Notes under the pieces: generated by a model | The model's input: only the letters and a program-made list of their open reading frames with translations | What the model was told of the DNA's origin: nothing | Databases searched by the model: none | In this document: piece after piece, positions 1 to 6,506 of the stretch | Layout: every line of letters begins with the position of its first letter | How positions within the stretch are numbered: the stretch's first letter is position 1 | From: an uncultured Collinsella sp. | GTDB lineage: Bacteria > Actinomycetota > Coriobacteriia > Coriobacteriales > Coriobacteriaceae | Assembly (NCBI GenBank): GCA_905199225.1 | Contig: CAJKFS010000053.1 | Span: 1 to 13,000, forward strand | Reading direction: 5' to 3' | Length of the DNA: 13,000 nucleotides | Translations under genes and position numbers: made by a program

Positions 1-16
1 TCCGTACATGTACGGA
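1..16. repeat. Perfect 16-bp palindrome at the left edge
   Basis: TCCGTACATGTACGGA equals its own reverse complement over all 16 bases. It lies 150 bp upstream of scpA and upstream of the best promoter candidate. A perfect dyad of this size without a loop looks more like a dimeric regulator's operator than an RNA hairpin, but I recognise no matching regulator, and the sequence to its left is outside the window. The symmetry is seen directly; the operator role is inference. Confidence 0.5.
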
Positions 17-41
17 TGAATATGGGAGGTGTTCGGATGAA
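13..41. repeat. Direct repeat of CGGATGAA, 21 bp apart
   Basis: CGGATGAA occurs at 13-20 and again at 34-41, a start-to-start spacing of 21 bp (about two helical turns). The first copy overlaps the 16-bp palindrome. In the reading frame through this stretch both copies read Arg-Met-Asn/Lys, so a coding origin is also possible. Two 8-mers this close are suggestive but may be chance. Confidence 0.3.
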
Positions 42-81
42 GTTGATATTCAAGGTCAACTTCGCAATCGCCGGCATCTAA
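37..81 (+). CDS. Possible 14-residue leader peptide, or tail of an upstream gene
   Basis: An ATG at 37 opens a 14-codon frame ending in TAA at 79-81 and reading MKLIFKVNFAIAGI. A Shine-Dalgarno-like GGAGG (25-29) sits 7 nt before it. The same frame stays open to position 1, so this could instead be the C-terminus of a gene that starts to the left. The product would be short, basic then hydrophobic. It includes an ATA codon, which is uncommon in the genes that follow. There is no run of one amino acid to suggest classical attenuation. I do not recognise it, and it may not be translated. Confidence 0.2.
   Translation: MKLIFKVNFAIAGI
39..63. repeat. Inverted repeat with 8-bp arms and 9-nt loop
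   Basis: GAAGTTGA (39-46) and TCAACTTC (56-63) are perfect reverse complements separated by nine bases. There is no T-run after it, so it is not a standard intrinsic terminator. It overlaps the proposed -35 element of the scpA promoter, which would suit an operator. It could also fold as RNA if transcription starts further upstream. Confidence 0.4.
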
Positions 82-89
82 GGTAAACT
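61..89 (+). promoter_or_regulatory. Candidate promoter for the scpA operon
   Basis: TTCGCA (61-66) and TAAACT (84-89) each match four of six bases of the sigma-70-type -35 and -10 consensus, with a 17-bp spacer. This is the best such pair I found in the less GC-rich leader, and it would place the transcript start near 95-97. Neither box is strong, so this is inference from sequence likeness only. A promoter further left, outside the window, is equally possible. Confidence 0.25.
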
Positions 90-96
90 TACAGGT

Positions 97-115
97 CGAC
101 CGTGCATAACGGTCG
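97..115. repeat. Inverted repeat near the predicted transcript start
   Basis: CGACCG (97-102) and CGGTCG (110-115) form a six-base perfect dyad around a seven-base loop. It sits just downstream of the proposed -10 element, where an operator or an early 5'-UTR hairpin would act. It has no T-tract. Function is unknown. Confidence 0.35.
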
Positions 116-132
116 TAACATGCACCCAAACC

Positions 133-147
133 GCGCCGCGAAGGCGC
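133..147 (+). other. Small GC hairpin just upstream of the scpA ribosome binding site
   Basis: GCGCC (133-137) can pair with GGCGC (143-147) over a five-base loop, ending four bases before the scpA Shine-Dalgarno site. A stem here could affect ribosome loading, but five-base GC stems are common in DNA of this composition. Confidence 0.25.
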
Positions 148-151
148 CGTC

Positions 152-160
152 AAAGGAGGT
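152..160 (+). promoter_or_regulatory. Strong ribosome binding site of scpA
   Basis: AAAGGAGGT lies 5 nt before the ATG at 166 and is nearly a full complement of the 16S rRNA 3' end. It fixes the scpA start. Confidence 0.85.
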
Positions 161-165
161 CGAAG

Positions 166-978
166 ATGTCGTATCGCGTGTCGACGCAGGTCTACAGCGG
201 ACCGTTCGACCTGCTGCTGCAGCTGGTTACCCGCCAAAAAGTTGATATCGGCGCCATCTCGATCAGCGAGGTGGCCGAGCAATACCTTGCCGAGGCCGAG
301 CGCATCGAGGCGCTGGACCTAGACGTGGCGAGCGACTTTTTGCTGGTCGCGGCAACCCTTTTGGACATCAAGGCTGCCTCGCTGGTGCCGCAGGAGGCCC
401 CGCGCAAAGTCGATGACGACGATGACGAGTTCGACGAAGACCTCGAAGAACTCAGTGCGCTCGACGGCGACGCCCTGCGCGAGGTCCTGATCCAGCGCCT
501 GATCGCCTACAAGCAGTTTAAAGGCGCGGCTGCGGCCCTCGGTGCGCGCATGCAGGCCGAAAGCCGCATGCATCCGCGCGTGGCCGGCCCCGACCCCGAG
601 TTCCTAGGCCTCATGCCCGACTACCTGGCCGGCATTACCCTGCGCGGTCTCGCCGTTATCTGCGCCGACCTGGATGGCAAGCGCCAGACCTTCCTGCTGG
701 AGGCCGAGCACGTGGCGCCGCATCGCGTACCGCTCGACCTGACCGTGGCCTCAGTCGACCGCTTTACCATGGCGCACCAAACCTGCACCTTCCGCGAGCT
801 GTTGGACGGCGATGCCACCACCGAGCAGCTCGTCGTCACCTTCCTGGCCATGCTTGAGCTTGCCAAGCGCGGCTCGCTCACGTTGAGCCAGGACGAGATC
901 TTTGGAACCATCTGCATCAACCGAGTCGAGGGAGCCGAGGCCTATGTGCCCGGCGAGGGCCCCGAGCTCACCGAATAG
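166..978 (+). CDS. scpA: Segregation and condensation protein A (ScpA)
   Basis: ScpA is the kleisin subunit of the bacterial SMC-ScpAB complex. It bridges the SMC heads and helps compact and separate the chromosome. The 270-residue length fits the family. The N-terminal kleisin signature is clear (YSGPFDLLLQLV, residues 10-21), followed by the helical part that binds the SMC neck (to about 75). A very acidic linker (about 83-96, five consecutive Asp) comes next, and a C-terminal winged helix that would bind the other SMC head (about 207-255). The start is set by the near-consensus ribosome site at 152-160. scpB follows after 11 nt, the usual pairing. Identification rests on the motifs and the scpB neighbour. 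Confidence 0.96.
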   Translation: MSYRVSTQVYSGPFDLLLQLVTRQKVDIGAISISEVAEQYLAEAERIEALDLDVASDFLLVAATLLDIKAASLVPQEAPRKVDDDDDEFDEDLEELSALDGDALREVLIQRLIAYKQFKGAAAALGARMQAESRMHPRVAGPDPEFLGLMPDYLAGITLRGLAVICADLDGKRQTFLLEAEHVAPHRVPLDLTVASVDRFTMAHQTCTFRELLDGDATTEQLVVTFLAMLELAKRGSLTLSQDEIFGTICINRVEGAEAYVPGEGPELTE

Positions 979-989
979 GAGCCGCAACC

Positions 990-1718
990 ATGTCAACCCT
1001 TTCCACGCTGGAGGCAAACAGCCTCAAAGGCGCCCTCGAGGCGCTGCTGCTGGTGTCGAGCGACCCGGTGAGTGCGCCCGCGTTGGCCGGCGCACTGGAT
1101 ATCGCCCCCGGCGAGTGCGCGTCGATGCTCGCCGAGCTCAAGGTTGAGTACGAGGAGGCCAACCGCGGCTTTCAGCTGCGCGAGGTCGCCGGCGGCTGGC
1201 GCCTGTTTACGCACCCAGCCTACCACGATGTGGTCGAGGCCTATGTGTTGAGCTGGGACACGCAGAAGCTGTCGCAGGCGGCGCTCGAAACCCTGGCCGT
1301 GATCGCATACCACCAGCCCGTGACGCGCGAGGTGGTCAAGGGCATCCGCGGCGTCAATTCCGACGGCGTCATCGCGTCGCTCGTGGACAAGGGTCTGGTG
1401 CGTGAGCTCGGCCGCGACCCCCAGCGCGGTCAGGCCATCATCTACGGCACGACCAACGCCTTCTTGGAAAAATTCGGCCTGCGCTCCACCCGAGACCTGC
1501 CCGACCTAGAGCAGTTTGCCCCCGACGAGCAGTCGCGCCAGTTTATCCGCGAGCGCCTGAGCGGCCGCAGTATTCAGTCCACGCTCGAGGAGCAGGCCGA
1601 GGACCTGGACGAAGAGCGCGAACTGATCGATACCGATGTTGAAGATGTTGAGGCAGTCGAGGACTTGGAGACTCTGGTCGTCGACGAGACCTCGGAGGAT
1701 TTGCATGACGAGGACTAA
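990..1718 (+). CDS. scpB: Segregation and condensation protein B (ScpB)
   Basis: ScpB dimerises and binds the central part of ScpA to form the SMC-ScpAB condensin. The protein has 242 residues. It shows two winged-helix regions (about 8-80 and 92-165), with the family signature SQAALETLAVIAYHQPVT at 95-112 and the GVNSDGVIASLVDKGLV stretch at 121-137. Past residue 199 the tail is strikingly acidic and probably disordered, which is longer than in compact ScpB proteins. AGGAG (977-981) overlaps the scpA stop codon and precedes the ATG by 8 nt, so the two genes are probably translationally coupled. Confidence is high from motif and context. Confidence 0.96.
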   Translation: MSTLSTLEANSLKGALEALLLVSSDPVSAPALAGALDIAPGECASMLAELKVEYEEANRGFQLREVAGGWRLFTHPAYHDVVEAYVLSWDTQKLSQAALETLAVIAYHQPVTREVVKGIRGVNSDGVIASLVDKGLVRELGRDPQRGQAIIYGTTNAFLEKFGLRSTRDLPDLEQFAPDEQSRQFIRERLSGRSIQSTLEEQAEDLDEERELIDTDVEDVEAVEDLETLVVDETSEDLHDED

Positions 1719-1724
1719 CGAAGT

Positions 1725-1731
1725 AGGGGAG
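1725..1731 (+). promoter_or_regulatory. Ribosome binding site deciding the rluB start
   Basis: AGGGGAG lies 9 nt before the ATG at 1741 and in the gap after scpB, favouring that start. A competing GGAGG (1694-1698), inside the scpB tail, lies 6 nt before an in-frame ATG at 1705. That start would add twelve residues and overlap scpB. Confidence 0.6.
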
Positions 1732-1740
1732 ACGCGCGCC

Positions 1741-2667
1741 ATGGGCAACGCAGTACCCGCAACCGACGCCCAGCCCGTCTATCCGCACACCATGCGCCTG
1801 CAGCGCTTTTTGGCGCGCGCGGGCGTGGCGAGCCGCCGCGGCTCGGAGGACCTGATGACCGCCGGACGCGTGACCGTCAACGGTCAGGTCGCGACCGAGC
1901 TGGGCACCAAGGTCGACGTCGACCGCGACCATATCGAGGTCGACGGCATGCCCGTCAAGCTCAACCAGGGCGCCGTGTACTTGATGCTCTACAAGCCGAC
2001 CGGCTACCTCACCACCATGAGCGACCCGCAGGAGCGCCCCTGCGTGGCCGACCTGGTACCGCGCAACCGCTTTCCGGGGCTCTTCCCGGTGGGCCGCCTG
2101 GACCGCGACACCACGGGCCTTTTGCTCTTTACCACCGACGGTGATCTGTCGCAGGACCTGCTGCACCCCAGCAAGCACGTCTACAAGACCTATCAGGCGC
2201 TCGTGGACGGCCACCTGACCGATCGCGACTTAGAACCGCTCCGCCGCGGCATCGAGCTCGACGACGGCCTGTGCCAGCCGGCGATCTGCCGCGTCATTAC
2301 CGCGCGCGAGGCCGAGGCCGTGGCTCCGCAAGGCGTCAAGCCCGGCACCACCGCCGTGGAGGTCATCATCCGCGAGGGTCGCAAGAATCAGGTCAAGCGC
2401 ATGCTGAGCAAGATCCACCACCCGGTGATCCGCCTGCACCGCTGTAACTTTGCCGGCCTGGAGCTCAAGGACGTGGCCAAAGGCTCGTGGCGCGAGCTCA
2501 CCGAGCGCGAGGTACAAATCCTCAAAAGCGGTGGCATCCCTCCCAAGCAGGCCAGCGCCATACGCGGCGGCAAGCCCCAAGACACGCCCGCCAGCCGCAC
2601 CCGCCACCACGGCAGTCACGGCTCCGCGCCCAAGCGCAACACCTACCGCGAGCGTTACACGAGCTAG
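1741..2667 (+). CDS. rluB: 23S rRNA pseudouridine synthase, RsuA/RluB family
   Basis: Members of this family isomerise one uridine of rRNA to pseudouridine; RluB acts on 23S rRNA position 2605 (E. coli numbering). From the chosen ATG the protein has 308 residues. It has an S4 RNA-binding domain (about 18-68, beginning MRLQRFLARAGVASRRGSED) and then the catalytic domain with KPTGYLTT (85-92). The active-site motif GRLDRDTTGLLL (118-129) carries the predicted catalytic Asp121. A basic Arg/His/Lys/Pro-rich tail (about 262-308) extends past the fold and may add RNA binding. The frame stays open upstream into scpB, but residues before 1741 look like out-of-frame scpB reading. Placement after scpAB is common in Gram-positive bacteria. 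The exact target uridine is inferred from family and context. Confidence 0.9.
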   Translation: MGNAVPATDAQPVYPHTMRLQRFLARAGVASRRGSEDLMTAGRVTVNGQVATELGTKVDVDRDHIEVDGMPVKLNQGAVYLMLYKPTGYLTTMSDPQERPCVADLVPRNRFPGLFPVGRLDRDTTGLLLFTTDGDLSQDLLHPSKHVYKTYQALVDGHLTDRDLEPLRRGIELDDGLCQPAICRVITAREAEAVAPQGVKPGTTAVEVIIREGRKNQVKRMLSKIHHPVIRLHRCNFAGLELKDVAKGSWRELTEREVQILKSGGIPPKQASAIRGGKPQDTPASRTRHHGSHGSAPKRNTYRERYTS

Positions 2668-2733
2668 GCAACCCGCCAAGCCACAGCGCCCGCGTCCCAT
2701 ACCAGCACGTCAACCACCGAAAGGAAGCATTGC

Positions 2734-3420
2734 ATGATCGTCGCCATCGACGGCCCCGCCGGTTCCGGCAAGTCCACCATCGCCAAGGAGATTGCCCGCC
2801 AGCTGGGCTTTAACAAGCTCGACACGGGCGCCATGTATCGCGCCGTCACCTTCGCCGCGCTCGACCGCGGCATCGATCTGGACGACGAGGCGGCCATCGA
2901 CGCCCTCGCTAAGCAGATCGAGATCCGCTTTACCAACGGCACCGGCGAGGACACGCGCCTGACCATCGACGGCCAGGACGCCTCGGCTGCCATTCGCACC
3001 CCGCAGGTGGACGCCAACGTGTCCAAGGTCTCGGCCTACCCGGGCGTGCGCGCCGCCATGCTCATCCACCAGCGCCGCGCCGCCGAGGACCGCGACATCG
3101 TCGCCGAGGGTCGCGATATCGGCACCGTCGTATTCCCCAACGCGCAGGTCAAGGTGTTCTTGACTGCCGACCCTCGTGAGCGCGCCCGCCGCCGCGTGCT
3201 GCAGCGCCACCAAAACGACGCCCAGCCGCTTACTGCCGAGCAGCTCGAAGCCGAGGTCGACGAGACCCTCGACGCCCTCAAACAGCGCGACAAGCTCGAC
3301 AGCAGCCGCGAGGTCGCGCCGCTCGTGCCCGCCGAGGACGCCGTGCACGTCGACTCCACCGCCCACACCATCGACGAGGTCGTCCGCATTATCGAGGACC
3401 TCATCAACCAAAGGAGGTAG
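2734..3420 (+). CDS. cmk: Cytidylate kinase
   Basis: Cmk phosphorylates CMP and dCMP to the diphosphates with ATP, feeding nucleotide and CDP-lipid synthesis in the cytosol. The 228-residue protein has the P-loop GPAGSGKS (7-14), the short-type NMP-kinase stretch LDTGAMYRA (29-37) and the nucleotide-binding GRDIGT (126-131). The arginine-rich lid is LTADPRERARRR (143-154). AAGGA (2721-2725) supports the start. The 66-nt gap before this gene is the longest in the operon; I found no hairpin terminator or convincing promoter in it. Only 3 nt separate its stop from plsC, and its last codons contain the plsC ribosome site, so the two are likely coupled. Confidence 0.96.
   Translation: MIVAIDGPAGSGKSTIAKEIARQLGFNKLDTGAMYRAVTFAALDRGIDLDDEAAIDALAKQIEIRFTNGTGEDTRLTIDGQDASAAIRTPQVDANVSKVSAYPGVRAAMLIHQRRAAEDRDIVAEGRDIGTVVFPNAQVKVFLTADPRERARRRVLQRHQNDAQPLTAEQLEAEVDETLDALKQRDKLDSSREVAPLVPAEDAVHVDSTAHTIDEVVRIIEDLINQRR
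3410..3418 (+). promoter_or_regulatory. plsC ribosome binding site embedded in the cmk stop region
   Basis: AAAGGAGGT runs through the last cmk codons into the first base of its TAG stop and lies 5 nt before the plsC ATG at 3424. Ribosomes finishing cmk would cover it, consistent with translational coupling. Confidence 0.8.
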
Positions 3421-3423
3421 CCC

Positions 3424-4152
3424 ATGCGCCTGTTTAAGCAGACGCCCGAGGATTACTACAACGCCCCCTACGCCGAGTTCCCGGTACTCATCCGCGGCAC
3501 CGTCGTCGTGGTCATGGGCATCCTGTGGGTCTTCTCCAAGCTTATGTGGCGCTGGAAGGTCGAGGACGCCGACCTGCTGTTTGAGCGCCAGGAAGGCCGC
3601 GGCAGCGTAGTCATCTGCAACCACACCTCGATGGCCGAACTCTTGGCCGTGGAGACGGCGCTGTTCTTTGGCGGCCGCTGCATCCGCCCCATCTTTAAGT
3701 CCGAGTTTGCCAAGACCAAGATTGTGCGCTGGGCCTTTAGCCGCGTGGGTGGCATTCCCGTCGAGCGCGGCACCGCCGACATGAAGTGTCTGCGTGCCGC
3801 CCAGCATGCACTGCAGCGCGGCGAGGACGTCCTGATCTTCCCCGAGGGCACGCGCATCCGCTCGCGTGAGATCAAGCCCGAGGTCCACGGCGGCTTTGCG
3901 CTCATCGCCCAGATGGGCAAGGCGCCCGTCAACCCGCTCGCCATCTGCGGCTGGTCTGATATTACGCCTGCGGGCAAAAAGCTCATGCGCCCCAAAAAGT
4001 GCTGGATTCGCGCCGGCAAGGCCATCTCTCTATCCGACGCACCGGCCAAGCTCAAGCGCAAGGAGCGCCTGGCATGGTTTGAGTCCGAGGCCATGAGCCG
4101 CGTATACGCCATGCGCGACGACCTGTGCGCCGAGCACCCGGGCAGGTTCTAG
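3424..4152 (+). CDS. plsC: 1-acyl-glycerol-3-phosphate acyltransferase (PlsC family), variant catalytic motif
   Basis: PlsC-type enzymes add the second acyl chain to lysophosphatidic acid at the inner membrane face, giving phosphatidic acid. The 242-residue protein has a hydrophobic N-terminal segment (about 21-42, a likely membrane anchor), then the acyltransferase motifs: NHTSMAE (66-72), GGIPVERG (109-116) and FPEGTR (139-144). Oddly, motif I normally reads HX4D; here His67 is followed by Glu72 (codon GAA at 3637-3639). The other motifs are intact, so this looks like a family variant, not a dead copy. PlsY and GpsA, the previous steps, lie 4 kb downstream in the same run of genes. The exact acyl acceptor cannot be read from sequence, so another lysolipid is possible. 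Confidence 0.88.
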   Translation: MRLFKQTPEDYYNAPYAEFPVLIRGTVVVVMGILWVFSKLMWRWKVEDADLLFERQEGRGSVVICNHTSMAELLAVETALFFGGRCIRPIFKSEFAKTKIVRWAFSRVGGIPVERGTADMKCLRAAQHALQRGEDVLIFPEGTRIRSREIKPEVHGGFALIAQMGKAPVNPLAICGWSDITPAGKKLMRPKKCWIRAGKAISLSDAPAKLKRKERLAWFESEAMSRVYAMRDDLCAEHPGRF

Positions 4153-4154
4153 TC

Positions 4155-5051
4155 ATGGGTGAGAACGTCATGAATACCGCCGCGACCGCCGCTGAGGGGG
4201 TCGTCTCCACCATCGAAATCGCCGCCCACGCCGGCACCTGCTACGGCGTGCAGCGCGCACTCGATATGGCACTGGCCGCCGCCCCGCAGGCGGGGGAGAG
4301 CACTCAGGTCCACACGCTGGGCCCGCTCATCCATAACCCCATCGTGGTACGCGAGCTCGCCGAGGCAGGCGTGGGCCTGGCCGACACCTTGGACGACGCT
4401 GCGTCGGGCACTGTGATTATCCGCGCCCACGGTGTGGTGCCGCAGGTCATTGACGCCGCTCGTGAGCGCGGCCTTACCGTGGTCGATGCCACCTGCCCCT
4501 ACGTCAAGAAGGTCCACGTGGCCGCCGAGCGCCTGGTGCGCGAGGGCTACCGTGTGATCGTCGTGGGCGAGCCGGGGCATCCCGAGGTCGAGGGCATCCT
4601 GGGCCACGCCGGCGATGACGCGCAGGTCGTGAGCTGTGCCGACGATGCGGACGCGCTGCCGCTCAAGGGCAAGGTTGGCCTGGTTGTGCAGACCACCCAG
4701 ACCGCGCAGAACCTGGCCGAGGTTGTGGCCTCCATCACCCCGCGCGTGCAGGAACTGCGCGTGATCAACACCATCTGCGCAGCCACGAGCGAGCGCCAGC
4801 AGGCGGCCGCCGCACTTGCCAACCGCTGCGACTGCATGGTCGTCGTGGGTGGCAAAAACTCCGGCAACACGCGCCGCCTGGCACAGATCTGCGCCGATGT
4901 CTGCGAGCACACGCACCACATCGAGGAAGCTTCCGAGCTCGAGGCCGCATGGTTTGCCAGCGCGCGCCACATCGGCATCACCGCCGGTGCCTCCACCCCG
5001 CAAGAACACATCGAACGCGCCGTTGCGCGCATCAAGGAGCTTTGCCGCTAA
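4155..5051 (+). CDS. ispH: 4-hydroxy-3-methylbut-2-enyl diphosphate reductase
   Basis: IspH (LytB) performs the last step of the MEP pathway, reducing HMBPP to IPP and DMAPP with an oxygen-sensitive iron-sulfur cluster. All three cluster cysteines are present (numbering from 4155): Cys29 in AGTCYGV, Cys114 in DATCPYVKKVH and Cys208 in NTICAATSERQ. Substrate-binding stretches HGVVPQ (92-97), GEPGHPEVEG (138-147) and GGKNSGNTRRL (232-242) are also there. Length is 298 residues, as expected. The start is uncertain: ATG at 4155 follows the plsC stop by 2 nt with a weak AGGT site, while ATG at 4170 has a better GGGTGAG (4157-4163) 6 nt upstream. A GTG at 4125 inside plsC is less likely. The enzyme would draw on the local cysteine desulfurase for sulfur. 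Confidence 0.96.
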   Translation: MGENVMNTAATAAEGVVSTIEIAAHAGTCYGVQRALDMALAAAPQAGESTQVHTLGPLIHNPIVVRELAEAGVGLADTLDDAASGTVIIRAHGVVPQVIDAARERGLTVVDATCPYVKKVHVAAERLVREGYRVIVVGEPGHPEVEGILGHAGDDAQVVSCADDADALPLKGKVGLVVQTTQTAQNLAEVVASITPRVQELRVINTICAATSERQQAAAALANRCDCMVVVGGKNSGNTRRLAQICADVCEHTHHIEEASELEAAWFASARHIGITAGASTPQEHIERAVARIKELCR

Positions 5052-5053
5052 TC

Positions 5054-6496
5054 ATGGACCAGACCGTACCCGCATACGCCGCCGAGGTGGCCGATTACGG
5101 GCGCAGCCGCGACCCCGAGCCGGGTGAGGGCGCGCTCGTTAAGAACGTGCGTCCCGAGTCGCCCGCATGGGATGTGGGTATCGAGCCGGGCATGCGCGTG
5201 CTCACGGTCAATGGCGAGAAGCTGACCGATATGATCGTATGGCTTTGGGAAGCAGACGACGACACCGTCGAGCTGGAGGTTTTCGACCCGCGCGACGGCA
5301 CCGTCACCCCCGTCGAGCTTGACCGCTTTCCCGGCGAGGACTGGGGCCTAGAGTTCGATGGTCCCATCTTCGACGGCATGCGTACCTGTGTTAACGCCTG
5401 TGTGTTCTGCTTTATGACCATGCTGCCCAAGGGCGGCCGCTCCACGCTCTACATCCGCGACGACGATTACCGCCTGAGCTTTTTGCAGGGCAACTTTGTC
5501 ACGCTCACGAATCTTTCCGACGAGGACGTGCAAAACGTCATCGACCGAAATATGAGCCCCATGAACGTGTCGGTCCATGCCGTAAGCCCCGATGTCCGCC
5601 GCCGCATGATGGGCCGCAACGCCCAGCGCGGCATGGACGTGCTCGAGGCCATCATGGCCGCCGGCATCGAGATTCACGCACAGATCGTTTTGTGCCCCGG
5701 CATGAACGACGGCGAGGAGCTGGAAAAGACCCTGCGCTTTTGCGAGGAGCACGAGCAGATCACCAGCCTGGGCATTGTGCCGCTCGGTTTTACCAAGCAC
5801 CAGAACCGCTTCAGCTGGTCCTACAGCGACAAGCCCGAGCTCGCGCGCGAAACCATTGCCATGATCCGACCGTTCCAGGACCGCGCGTACGAGCGCTTTG
5901 GCCGCCACACGTTCCAGATGAGCGACGAGTTCTATCTGGACGCCGGCATCGAGCCGCCCGAGGCGGACTTTTACGACGGTTACCCGCAGTACTACGACGG
6001 CATCGGCATGATCCGCTCGTATCTGGACGAGACCGACGACGTGCTTGCCACCGACGCCGAGCGCCTTGCCCGCGTTCGCAAGGCTATGACCGACCGCGAC
6101 CAGCGCCTGGTATGTCTTTCGGGCGCCAGCGCACGCGATACCGTCGCCCGCTTCGTGGAGTCTCCACAGGGCCTTTCCGGCACCGTCACGGCCATCAAGA
6201 ACCGCTACTTTGGCGGCAACGTGGACGTGACCGGCCTCATCGTCGCGAGCGACATCCTGGAGCAGCTGCCGCAAGACCTGTCGGGGGTTATGCTCTTTAT
6301 GCCTAAGCTCATGTTCAACGCTGACGGCATGACGCTTGACGAGTATCATCGTGACGATTTACTCGCAAGCCTTACCAGTCGCGGCGCCGAGGTTCATGTG
6401 GTGTCGACCATGCCGCATGAGCTGCTCGATACCCTGGAGCACATCCTTGGCATTGTGCCTGCCGACTCTACTAATTCCGCTGACCCTATCCATTAA
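5054..6496 (+). CDS. DUF512 protein: PDZ-like domain plus radical-SAM iron-sulfur domain
   Basis: This is a conserved family of unknown reaction. From the ATG at 5054 it has 480 residues. A PDZ-like domain comes first (about 24-90, with VRPESPAWDVGIEPGMRVLT). A radical-SAM-type cluster motif CVNACVFC follows, with Cys112, Cys116 and Cys119 (CX3CX2C). A TIM-barrel-like middle comes next (GNFVTLTN at 146-153, SVHAVSPD at 173-180), then the DUF512 region (about 270-470, with the DEFYLDAG and GYPQYYDGIGMIR stretches). The start 2 nt after ispH has only AAGGAG at 5034-5039, 14 nt away, so translation may depend on ispH. Longer in-frame readings begin inside ispH and look like shadow sequence. Relatives often sit beside der in clostridia and other Gram-positives. 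The substrate is not known; a protein- or ribosome-linked target is only a guess. Confidence 0.9.
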   Translation: MDQTVPAYAAEVADYGRSRDPEPGEGALVKNVRPESPAWDVGIEPGMRVLTVNGEKLTDMIVWLWEADDDTVELEVFDPRDGTVTPVELDRFPGEDWGLEFDGPIFDGMRTCVNACVFCFMTMLPKGGRSTLYIRDDDYRLSFLQGNFVTLTNLSDEDVQNVIDRNMSPMNVSVHAVSPDVRRRMMGRNAQRGMDVLEAIMAAGIEIHAQIVLCPGMNDGEELEKTLRFCEEHEQITSLGIVPLGFTKHQNRFSWSYSDKPELARETIAMIRPFQDRAYERFGRHTFQMSDEFYLDAGIEPPEADFYDGYPQYYDGIGMIRSYLDETDDVLATDAERLARVRKAMTDRDQRLVCLSGASARDTVARFVESPQGLSGTVTAIKNRYFGGNVDVTGLIVASDILEQLPQDLSGVMLFMPKLMFNADGMTLDEYHRDDLLASLTSRGAEVHVVSTMPHELLDTLEHILGIVPADSTNSADPIH

Positions 6497-6506
6497 AGGA
6501 GAGCAG

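Noticed and set aside
2668..2733. 66-nt gap between rluB and cmk, considered as an operon boundary
   Set aside because: I found no stem-loop with a T-tract and no good -35/-10 pair; only a ribosome binding site for cmk is clear.
2710..3888. Long open frame of 392 codons on the - strand, opposite cmk and plsC
   Set aside because: Composition shadow; the repetitive Asp/Ala/Gly/Val/His composition reflects the complement of the + strand codons.
4282..4295. GC-rich hairpin CCCCGCAGGCGGGG inside ispH, considered as a terminator
   Set aside because: It lies within coding sequence, has no following T-run, and the reading frame and downstream genes are intact.
6336..6506. 57-codon N-terminal extension of Der
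   Set aside because: It lies wholly inside the DUF512 gene in another frame, has no family resemblance, and the AAAGGAGAG site at 6495-6503 points to the ATG at 6507.
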